Of a stretch of DNA of 38,359 nucleotides, positions 26,453 to 33,754 are shown in pieces; position 1 is the stretch's first letter; the number at the start of each line of letters is the position of its first letter. This DNA is from an uncultured Mediterraneibacter sp. (GTDB lineage Bacteria; Bacillota; Clostridia; Lachnospirales; Lachnospiraceae): the NCBI GenBank assembly GCA_944384505.1, contig CALWTQ010000036.1, positions 1 through 38,359 on the forward strand, read 5' to 3'. The notes beneath the pieces are model-generated. The model worked only from the letters and a program-made list of their open reading frames with translations. It ran no database searches and was not told the DNA's origin. Both the position numbers and the translations under genes were made by a program.

Positions 26453-28792
26453 TCAGCCGGATATTTTTTTCAGCTTTGCAAACATGGCAAACATCTTTCT
26501 CACGCCTGCGGCGTCAAAGTCTACGGTCACTTCGTAATCCCGGCCGCCTTCTTTGATATCCAGTACAGTGCCTTCCCCGAATTTGACGTGAGATACCCGG
26601 TCACCTGTACTGTAGGAGAGCTTTCCGCCTTTCCCGGCAGTAAGCTGGCTTCCTTTTTTCAAAGCGGAGAACGGCTGCTTTCCGAATGCCGGCGACGCAC
26701 CCGCAGTTGAGGAGTAAGAACCTGTCGTCTGATACGGAGGTGTCCGGAAAGCTTCTTTTGCTTTCTGGTAAGCTGACGCCGCACCTTTGGAGAAAGGGTC
26801 TCCATCGCCGGCGATGTCCCTGCCAAATGCGCCGGCAGAAGAGCGGCGCGTACCCCGTCCTGTATCCAGAAGTTCTCTTGGTATTTCTTTTACAAAACGG
26901 GAGATACTATTATACTGGACATCTCCGCGTATCATCCGCTTCCTGGCGCAGGTAAGCGTCAGCTCCTCCTCAGCTCGGGTAATTCCCACATAGCAGAGTC
27001 TCCGCTCCTCTTCAAGTTCCTCAGGATCATCTCCGGTGATGGTCATATAACTGGGGAAAAGCCCGTCCTCCATACCGGCCAGATATACTCTGGGGAATTC
27101 CAGCCCTTTTGCGCTGTGAAGCGTCATGAGGACTACATAGTCCTGGTCCTCGTCCAGACTGTCGATGTCTGCCACGAGAGCCACCTCCTCCAGAAATCCG
27201 CTCAGCGTGGCCGGCTCATTTCTGTCCTCGCAGGCCTCCTCATAGGCGGCCGCTTTATTGACCAGCTCGTCGATATTCTGAATTCTGGCTTCCGCGTCTA
27301 CCGGATCGTCAGCCTCCAGGCTGTCAATATATCCTGTCTGCTCAATGATTTCATTTAACAGATCTGTAATACTTTCTCTTTGCGCCTGCCCCTTGAAGTA
27401 TTCGATCAGTGCGGCAAAGGAATCCAGTTTGGATGCGCTTCTTCCGGCTCCGGGGATCAGCTCCGGCGCGAGAAGGGCCTCGTAGAAACTGATTCCCCGC
27501 TCGTCAGCCGCTTCCTGGATCCGGTTGACGGTAGTGAGTCCGATGCCCCTTTTTGGCACGTTGATAATCCTGCGGACCGCCAGGTCATCCTGTCCGTTGT
27601 CCACGGTTTTTAAATAGGCCAGAAGATCCTTGATCTCCCTGCGGGCATAGAAGTTTACTCCGCCGACAATCTTGTAAGGGATGTTCATGGCGACAAATTT
27701 CTCTTCAAATAACCGGGACTGGGCATTTGTGCGGTAGAGAATTGCGTTATCGTTATAAGAAGCGCCGTTTTCCACACTTTTTTGGATGTCCCCGGCAACG
27801 AAATCAGCCTCGTCATAACCCGTATCGAACTGGCAGAACCGGATCTTTTCCCCGTCGCCTTTATCGGTCCAGAGCGTTTTGTCTTTTCGCCCCTTATTGT
27901 TTCGGATCACGTTGTTTGCAGCGTTTAGGATATTCCCGGTAGAGCGGTAGTTCTGTTCCAGACGGATCACTTCCGCGTCGGGGAACTCCTTTTCAAAATC
28001 AAGGATATTCCGTATGTTGGCTCCGCGGAATTTATAGATGGACTGGTCGTCGTCCCCTACTACGCACAGATTCCTGTATTTGCCCGCCAGAAGGCTGACC
28101 AGCTTAAACTGTACGGTATTGGTATCCTGATATTCGTCCACCATAATATACCGGAATCTTTCCTGATAGTTCTCGCGCACATCGGGCTGGGTATCTAGAA
28201 GCTGTACTGTTTTGACAAGCAGGTCGTCAAAATCAAGCGCGTTATTGGCTTTAAGCTGGGCTTCGTATTCCCGGTAGACTTTGGCCAGCTTCTGCTGTAC
28301 GAAATCCCCTCCCGCGTTCAGCTCGAATTCATCGGGAAGAATCATTTCATTTTTTGCGGAAGATATTACGGATAAGAGCATCCGCTCCTTGAACTTCTTT
28401 GTGTCTACATCGGTCTTCCGGCAGACTTCCTTCATCAGAGTTTTCTGGTCGTCCGTGTCATAGATCGTAAAGCGGTTGTCGTATCCCAGTCTGTCAATGT
28501 GTCTTCTTAAGATACGCACACATGCCGAGTGGAACGTGCTTACCCAGATGCTTTCCGATCCGAATCCCACGAGACTGTCAACTCTCTGGCGCATCTCCTC
28601 CGCCGCCTTATTCGTAAATGTGATCGCCATGATATTCCATGGATTAACTCCTGCCTCCTGGATCAGATAGGCGATCCGGTGGGTCAGCACCCTCGTCTTG
28701 CCTGAACCGGCGCCGGCGAGAACCAGAAGAGGGCCTTCCGTGTGAAATACCGCTTTTCTCTGTGGTTCATTTAAGGTATCAAATATACTCAT
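26453..28792 (-). CDS. pcrA: ATP-dependent DNA helicase PcrA (UvrD family)
   Basis: A 779-residue SF1A helicase for repair and plasmid/phage replication. Motif I is LAGAGSGKTRVLTHR, Ia AITFTNKAAEEMRQR, II VDEYQDTNTVQF, III VVGDDDQSIYKFRG, IV RLEQNYRSTGNIL, V LMTLHSAKGLEF and VI YVGITRAEEELTL. The Gly/Ser-rich linker and the C-terminal Tudor-like RNA-polymerase-binding fold (GDRVSHVKFGEGTVLDIKEG) are both present. CAGGAGACACTAA precedes the ATG. Full length; single gene. Confidence 0.97.
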   Translation of the reverse strand: MSIFDTLNEPQRKAVFHTEGPLLVLAGAGSGKTRVLTHRIAYLIQEAGVNPWNIMAITFTNKAAEEMRQRVDSLVGFGSESIWVSTFHSACVRILRRHIDRLGYDNRFTIYDTDDQKTLMKEVCRKTDVDTKKFKERMLLSVISSAKNEMILPDEFELNAGGDFVQQKLAKVYREYEAQLKANNALDFDDLLVKTVQLLDTQPDVRENYQERFRYIMVDEYQDTNTVQFKLVSLLAGKYRNLCVVGDDDQSIYKFRGANIRNILDFEKEFPDAEVIRLEQNYRSTGNILNAANNVIRNNKGRKDKTLWTDKGDGEKIRFCQFDTGYDEADFVAGDIQKSVENGASYNDNAILYRTNAQSRLFEEKFVAMNIPYKIVGGVNFYARREIKDLLAYLKTVDNGQDDLAVRRIINVPKRGIGLTTVNRIQEAADERGISFYEALLAPELIPGAGRSASKLDSFAALIEYFKGQAQRESITDLLNEIIEQTGYIDSLEADDPVDAEARIQNIDELVNKAAAYEEACEDRNEPATLSGFLEEVALVADIDSLDEDQDYVVLMTLHSAKGLEFPRVYLAGMEDGLFPSYMTITGDDPEELEEERRLCYVGITRAEEELTLTCARKRMIRGDVQYNSISRFVKEIPRELLDTGRGTRRSSAGAFGRDIAGDGDPFSKGAASAYQKAKEAFRTPPYQTTGSYSSTAGASPAFGKQPFSALKKGSQLTAGKGGKLSYSTGDRVSHVKFGEGTVLDIKEGGRDYEVTVDFDAAGVRKMFAMFAKLKKISG

Positions 28793-28915
28793 TTAGTGTC
28801 TCCTGTTGTATTTATGGGTGTCTGTTTATTATCGAACACCTTTTCGCTAAAGTCAACTATATTTGTCTAATATCTTTACTGGCTGGTTTTGCGCATGTGG
28901 GCAGAGCGGCTGTGA

Positions 28916-28933
28916 GTAGTAACATCGTTCAGC
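28916..28933. repeat. Dispersed intergenic repeat, copy 6
   Basis: GTAGTAACATCGTTCAGCT, a diverged copy with an inverse-like TTCAGCC nearby, upstream of the LytTR operon promoter. The remaining bases of 28793-29057 hold only this and the promoter. Confidence 0.4.
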
Positions 28934-28938
28934 TATGC

Positions 28939-28968
28939 TTGTAATTCAGCCATTGATTTATGTATAAT
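28939..28968 (+). promoter_or_regulatory. Promoter of the LytTR-kinase-ABC operon
   Basis: TTGTAA (28939-28944), 18 bases, consensus TATAAT (28963-28968), about 90 bases before the first start, leaving a leader of about 80 nt. Confidence 0.6.
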
Positions 28969-29057
28969 AGGGAAATGCAGCGTGCTGTCCTTTGTATACC
29001 GGCGCTGCTCAGGGCCAACGGTACAGGATAAGAAAGGATAGATTGCAGGTGTGGAAT

Positions 29058-29804
29058 ATGAATATTTTGATTTGTGATGATAACAGAGACATTGTAGTGC
29101 AGGAAGAATTTGTTATCGAAGAAGCGATGAAGGTTATAAAAAAGAGAGGGAAGATCAGAACGTTTACTTCTTCGAAAGCATGTTTGGATGCTGTTATGAA
29201 GAATAAAAATGCATATGGAATTGTTTTTCTGGATATTGAGATGCCTCACATTTCAGGGCTGGAGCTGGGGAGAAAGATAAAAGAAATCAATCCGATAATA
29301 CAGATTATATTTGTTACCAGCTTTGAAAAATACTCTTTGCCAGCATACGAGGCACACCCGTTCCACTATATTGTGAAGCAGCTGGAAATGGAAAAGGTAA
29401 AGGAGATTCTCCTAAGTGTTATGTGGTATGAACGGGCAGGGGGACCGGCTGGCTCTGACGGCCCCAGGATTAAAGTAGAGATTAACAGGGATATTATATC
29501 TATACCACCAGAAAGTGTCTGCTACATAGAAAAAGAGAAAAATATTTGTAATATTGTCACGGAATCCAGAGTATACCGGACGTATGCCAGTTTGAAAGAG
29601 CTTGAAAATCAGGTTATGAAACTGAAGGCAAATGATCTGTACAGGTGTCACCAGTCATTTATTGTGAATCTGAGGCGCGTGCAGAGGTATGAGAGCAGCG
29701 GATTTGTTTTGGACAATGAAATCACTGTCCCGATCAGCCGGGGGAAAAGGGCAGAAGCAAAGAAGCGGTTCTATGATATGCTCAGAGAGGAAGAAGAATT
29801 ATGA
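29058..29804 (+). CDS. LytTR-family response regulator
   Basis: A 248-residue regulator of the AgrA/LytR type. Receiver starts MNILICDDNRDIVVQEEF, with phospho-acceptor D59 in GIVFLDIEMPHISGLELG. The LytTR DNA-binding domain covers residues ~140-240: ISIPPESVCYIEKEKNICNI, LYRCHQSFIVNLRRVQRYES and ITVPISRGKRAEAKKRF. ATG at 29058 is preceded by GCAGGTGTGGAAT. It overlaps the kinase gene by four bases. It probably controls the ABC genes that follow. Confidence 0.94.
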   Translation: MNILICDDNRDIVVQEEFVIEEAMKVIKKRGKIRTFTSSKACLDAVMKNKNAYGIVFLDIEMPHISGLELGRKIKEINPIIQIIFVTSFEKYSLPAYEAHPFHYIVKQLEMEKVKEILLSVMWYERAGGPAGSDGPRIKVEINRDIISIPPESVCYIEKEKNICNIVTESRVYRTYASLKELENQVMKLKANDLYRCHQSFIVNLRRVQRYESSGFVLDNEITVPISRGKRAEAKKRFYDMLREEEEL

Positions 29805-31090
29805 GAGTAATAACACCAGTATTTCTCGACATATTTCTGTTCTATTGCTATTTGAGTACAGAATACCGTTTAAAAGTGTCACGTATAAAAGGCGGCTGCA
29901 GTATTGTACTGCTGTCTTCTCTGTGTTCACTGACTGTTAATACAATGCCTGAAGTACCGTTTATCCAGCTTTTGTCATATCTTATGATTATGCCGTTCAT
30001 TGCTGCGATGTTTTATGGCAATACCTGGATTAAGACTGCCAGCTGCTTAAAATTACTTTTAGTGCTGAGCGCTCTGGATCTTTCATGCTCATACATCTTT
30101 AAACAGGCAGAGAGGATAAATGACGGAAATGGTACATTTATTTTATTTATAGCGTTTACGGTTACAGCCAGAGTACTTGTGTACTTCTTTTTGAAGAAGC
30201 GCGGGGAACATAAGAAAATCAACTATTTTGAAGTAACCGCCTATCGTTATATCTTAATAAAATTCATTATTTGTATTGTCTTACTGATCGCGGATTCCTT
30301 TATCATGATTAACGAAGAGATGCTTCGGACGGAACTTTTATGGGATATAAAGATTATTTTATTAATCGTGCAGGTCGTCTTACTGATCAGTATCTTTGAA
30401 GATATTGAAACAGAGGCCCAAAAAGTCATACAAAATATGTGGAAAGAACATCAGACGGATCTCGAGAGAAACTATCTGAATGTGATCAGTATGAGGACAC
30501 GGGAACTTGCAAAGATACGCCATGACATTAAGGATCATATTTTTATGATAAATTATCTGGCTGAGAAAGATGATATACAGGGGATCAGGAAATATTTAGG
30601 GAAAATTCCGGCCGCGGACGGAACGGCGCTGATCACGATTCCGCAGAAGGAGTGGCTGGCAGCACTTATCTATTCAAAGGCTGAAAAGGCAGAGCAGACA
30701 GGAATTGAATTTAATTTTGAAAATAGATGGAGTCCGGATCTGGAGATTTTGCCGGATGATATGGATATGATGAGCCTGACTGCAAATCTGCTGGATAATG
30801 CAATCGAAGCGGCGCAGAAGGTAACAGAAAAAGACAAGAAAAAGATCGGGGCGCTTTTTAATGAAAACAAAGGGTATCTGATCATTGACGTATGGAATTA
30901 TTACAATAAAAGTGATTTGGATATAAAAGGGAACAGATTCCGGACCACGAAAAAGGATAGACAGCTCCATGGAAAGGGAACGGAGATCATCCGGGAAATA
31001 ACAGAAAAATATAGAGGGAATTTTTCATATGATATCAAAGACGATAAAATCGTAATGAAAATTACGATACAGAATATCACGGCTTTTTGA
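29801..31090 (+). CDS. Membrane GHKL histidine kinase (AgrC-like)
   Basis: A 429-residue sensor with about six N-terminal hydrophobic segments (IFLFYCYLSTEYRL; LLSYLMIMPFIAAMFYG; YILIKFIICIVLLIADSFIM and others). Next come a dimerisation helix with the H-box LAKIRHDIKDHIFMINYLAE and a GHKL ATPase domain with N-box LTANLLDNAIEAAQK and a G-box KGTEIIREITEKY. This is the layout of peptide- and antibiotic-sensing AgrC-type kinases. Start overlaps the regulator stop. No agrB/agrD-like peptide genes are nearby, so the signal is unknown. Confidence 0.92.
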   Translation: MRVITPVFLDIFLFYCYLSTEYRLKVSRIKGGCSIVLLSSLCSLTVNTMPEVPFIQLLSYLMIMPFIAAMFYGNTWIKTASCLKLLLVLSALDLSCSYIFKQAERINDGNGTFILFIAFTVTARVLVYFFLKKRGEHKKINYFEVTAYRYILIKFIICIVLLIADSFIMINEEMLRTELLWDIKIILLIVQVVLLISIFEDIETEAQKVIQNMWKEHQTDLERNYLNVISMRTRELAKIRHDIKDHIFMINYLAEKDDIQGIRKYLGKIPAADGTALITIPQKEWLAALIYSKAEKAEQTGIEFNFENRWSPDLEILPDDMDMMSLTANLLDNAIEAAQKVTEKDKKKIGALFNENKGYLIIDVWNYYNKSDLDIKGNRFRTTKKDRQLHGKGTEIIREITEKYRGNFSYDIKDDKIVMKITIQNITAF

Positions 31091-31186
31091 CCAAATGCCA
31101 TCTGCCGGGCATAAGTGTGAGAGTACCGGATATAATGGGGCCGTCACAGGAAAAACAAAGTTATGCTTGACAGAAAGGACATGTGG

Positions 31187-32104
31187 ATGAAGGCAGACAA
31201 ACTGTTGCTAAATATCTCTCATCTGAAAAAGTCATATGGAGATAAGAAAATTTTAAGAGACATCAATCTGACCATTGAAAAAGGAGAGGTAGTCGGACTG
31301 CTTGGTGTAAATGGAGCCGGAAAAACAACACTGATGCGCTGCATTGCAGGGACAGTCCCGGTTTCAGACGGAGAGATCCGGTTTCACGGGAAAGATTTAT
31401 CGGAGAATTATCATGAACTTAGCAGAATCGGCTTTCTGATCAGAATAAGTTTTCTGGACTATCTGACTGCGGAGGAAAACCTGAGAGTACTTGGAACATA
31501 TGCAGGGATTTCAAAAAAGGAACTGGATATATCCGTACCCGAAGTGCTAAAAATTGTTCAGCTTTACGAGAAGAGAAAGGAGTATACGACAGGCTTCTCT
31601 TTCGGGCAGCAGCAGCGCCTTGGAGTGGCTCAGGCCATTTTGGGAAAAAAGGATCTTCTGATTTTAGATGAACCGTTTGTAGGACTTGACAGCAGTGGGA
31701 AGGAAATGCTGGAGGACCTGATCCGGGATAAATCGCAGAAAGATGGAACTGCCGTACTTCTTTCTTCACATGACATGGAAGAAATTGAAAAAGTATGTGA
31801 CCGGATCGTGATCATGAGAGATGGAATGATCGTTTTCGATGATGTTTTTGAAGTGAACCAGGTCACGTATATACAGCTAAAAGTAAAAGGAGAGGAGTTC
31901 ACAGCTTATTTAAACATGTTTCCACTGAAGCAAAAGATCATGATATATGACGACGGAATAATAGAAGTAAAGGACATAGAAATATTGGGAGAGGTATTGA
32001 ATCTGCTTGGAAAAGACCAGGTGATTGAAGGATTGTATGTAAAAGATGTGTCAGTCCGGGAAATTTTTGACAATGTAGTCACCCGGAGGGGGCCGGAATT
32101 ATGA
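31187..32104 (+). CDS. ABC exporter ATP-binding protein (immunity-type)
   Basis: A 305-residue ATPase. Walker A is GVNGAGKTTLMRC, the Q-loop region is GFLIRISFLDYLTAEENL, the signature is FSFGQQQRLGVAQ (second Gly of SGG replaced by Phe), Walker B is LLILDEPFVGLDS, and the H-loop is VLLSSHDMEE. ATG at 31187 is seven bases after AAAGGA; ATGs at 31163 and 31181 are poorer. The C-terminal ~90 residues resemble those of BcrA/LanF-type exporters. It overlaps the first permease by four bases. Confidence 0.92.
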   Translation: MKADKLLLNISHLKKSYGDKKILRDINLTIEKGEVVGLLGVNGAGKTTLMRCIAGTVPVSDGEIRFHGKDLSENYHELSRIGFLIRISFLDYLTAEENLRVLGTYAGISKKELDISVPEVLKIVQLYEKRKEYTTGFSFGQQQRLGVAQAILGKKDLLILDEPFVGLDSSGKEMLEDLIRDKSQKDGTAVLLSSHDMEEIEKVCDRIVIMRDGMIVFDDVFEVNQVTYIQLKVKGEEFTAYLNMFPLKQKIMIYDDGIIEVKDIEILGEVLNLLGKDQVIEGLYVKDVSVREIFDNVVTRRGPEL

Positions 32105-32886
32105 AGCGGTTGGTAAAAACGGAATTTTACAAGCTGTGTAAGGCGGATCATGCCTTATTTATCGTGTTACTTTTTTTCTATCCGGTGCTATGGTCAGTCT
32201 TAGCATATCGGGGGCAGATTATTCTGGTGGATAACGGAAACAGCATGCTGTCATGGATTTTGAAGATGCTCCTGAATATGGATAAAATGTTTCTTATTCC
32301 TCTGATTTTTGCGCTGATCATTAATACGATTACCGGTGAAGAGATAAGGAAAGGATATTTTTCAGTGGTTCAAAGCGAAGGCGTTTCAGGGGAGATGCTT
32401 TATCTGTCCAAAGCGGCCGCGGTAATAGGGTATTTGGCATTCCTTTTTTTGACAGTCACGATTGAGTCTGCGATCTGCTATCTGCTATTTGTCAGGGGAG
32501 ACAGTGTAATGGCGACCGGGAACCTTTGGAATAACGGAGAATTAATCCCCGGAATGGAGATCCTGCTTATATGGATTTTAGACAGATGTGTCCTGTTCCC
32601 GGGTGTATTTATCTGGCTTTCAAAAACGCAGAGTACAGGGAAAACAATTGTTATCATGGCGGGTCTGATTTTGCTGGACAGAGGGATCGCGTTATTCCCG
32701 GGAATCGCGTTTTTAAGCATATGGAACAATTACAAAAATGCGGATTATTTTGTCAGTTTATGTAAAGAAGGAGAGTTGAACATCCATATGAGCATTCTGA
32801 TACAGATTATACTGTACAGCTGTATTGTGATCCTGCTGATAAAGCGGCAAAAGAAGAGGAGAAGAAATGAAAGCAGAGCTATATAA
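32101..32886 (+). CDS. ABC-2 type permease, first subunit
   Basis: A 261-residue membrane protein with about six helices (ALFIVLLFFYPVLWSVLAYR; FLIPLIFALIINTITGEEIR; AAAVIGYLAFLFLTVTIESA; IVIMAGLILLDRGIALFPG; IQIILYSCIVILLI). The motif TGEEIRKGYFSVVQSEGVSG is typical of ABC-2 permeases of the LanE/MutE and BcrB kind. It overlaps both neighbours. It should pair with the next permease and the ATPase to remove or exclude a membrane-active compound. Confidence 0.88.
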   Translation: MKRLVKTEFYKLCKADHALFIVLLFFYPVLWSVLAYRGQIILVDNGNSMLSWILKMLLNMDKMFLIPLIFALIINTITGEEIRKGYFSVVQSEGVSGEMLYLSKAAAVIGYLAFLFLTVTIESAICYLLFVRGDSVMATGNLWNNGELIPGMEILLIWILDRCVLFPGVFIWLSKTQSTGKTIVIMAGLILLDRGIALFPGIAFLSIWNNYKNADYFVSLCKEGELNIHMSILIQIILYSCIVILLIKRQKKRRRNESRAI

Positions 32887-33637
32887 ATATAAAAAAAGAA
32901 AAATTTATTTGCTGTCAGTCATGCTGTTGATTATACCGGTACTTCTGGCAATGAACAGTATCTTCGCATCGGATCCGTATGAATCAGAGAGACAGAGCCT
33001 GTTATACTGGTGCAGCAATGCGATTTTTATGACCAGCATTATGTATGTGCTGCCTGTTATATTTTCATATGCCAGCTGCATTAATCTTTCAGATGAGATG
33101 GACAATCAGTTTATTGGGATGCTCAGTCAGAGATGCGGAAAAAAAACTGTGTACAGGAATAAGGCGCTTGCCGCAATTATTGTGACATCCCTGCTGTTTC
33201 TATTTGAAGCGGCTGGATGCGCTGCCGTCTATTATCTGACTTATTTTTCAGGCGGGGCATATATATCGGGATGCATTCTGGGACAAGGATATAATATTCA
33301 GGCAGTTACTTTTATAGCGGAAATGTTCCTGGCTTACTGTATACTGATCCCACTGGCTGCGAACGGTATCAGCACATATATTACAGGAAAGAACAGGACA
33401 GCCATTTTATTTCTTGTCCTTGTTTTTATTGGAAGAATGTTTCCGAGCAATCCTGTCTTTAATCATATTGTTCCGTTCAATATATTAGGAGTCAGCTGGC
33501 AGATGGGAACAGGAACGGGCGGATATGATTTGTGGCAGAGTCTGCTTAGTTTGGGAAATATGATACTGGTTACGCTGGTAATTGGACTGTTTTGTTATTT
33601 TTTAGGAAAAATCAGAATATGCAGACTGAATTTATAG
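32867..33637 (+). CDS. ABC-2 type permease, second subunit
   Basis: A 256-residue membrane protein with six likely helices, starting KAELYKYKKRKIYLLSVMLL, as in LanG/MutG and BcrB-type permeases, and with NLSDEMDNQFIGMLSQRCGK after the second helix. The 20-base overlap with the previous gene indicates translational coupling. Last gene of the regulator-kinase-ABC operon. Substrate unknown; bacitracin-like or lantibiotic peptides are plausible from family knowledge. Confidence 0.88.
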   Translation: MKAELYKYKKRKIYLLSVMLLIIPVLLAMNSIFASDPYESERQSLLYWCSNAIFMTSIMYVLPVIFSYASCINLSDEMDNQFIGMLSQRCGKKTVYRNKALAAIIVTSLLFLFEAAGCAAVYYLTYFSGGAYISGCILGQGYNIQAVTFIAEMFLAYCILIPLAANGISTYITGKNRTAILFLVLVFIGRMFPSNPVFNHIVPFNILGVSWQMGTGTGGYDLWQSLLSLGNMILVTLVIGLFCYFLGKIRICRLNL

Positions 33638-33672
33638 AATGTGGCTGATATGAGGAATTTGGAAAAAATATT

Positions 33673-33737
33673 AGAAATTAGCCGGGGGCTGCCGGGGCTG
33701 ACATGTTGTCACTGCCGGCAGACCCCGGCCAATTTCT
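33673..33737. repeat. Long near-perfect inverted repeat between convergent genes
   Basis: AGAAATT, GCCGGGG and CTGCCGG on the left pair with CCGGCAG, CCCCGGC and AATTTCT on the right, with only two single mismatches between the blocks. This gives a 23-position stem with a ~19-base loop. No clear T-run follows on either strand. It may be a terminator acting on both strands or a small mobile inverted repeat. Confidence 0.7.
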
Positions 33738-33754
33738 GCAGGGCAAAGCTATGA

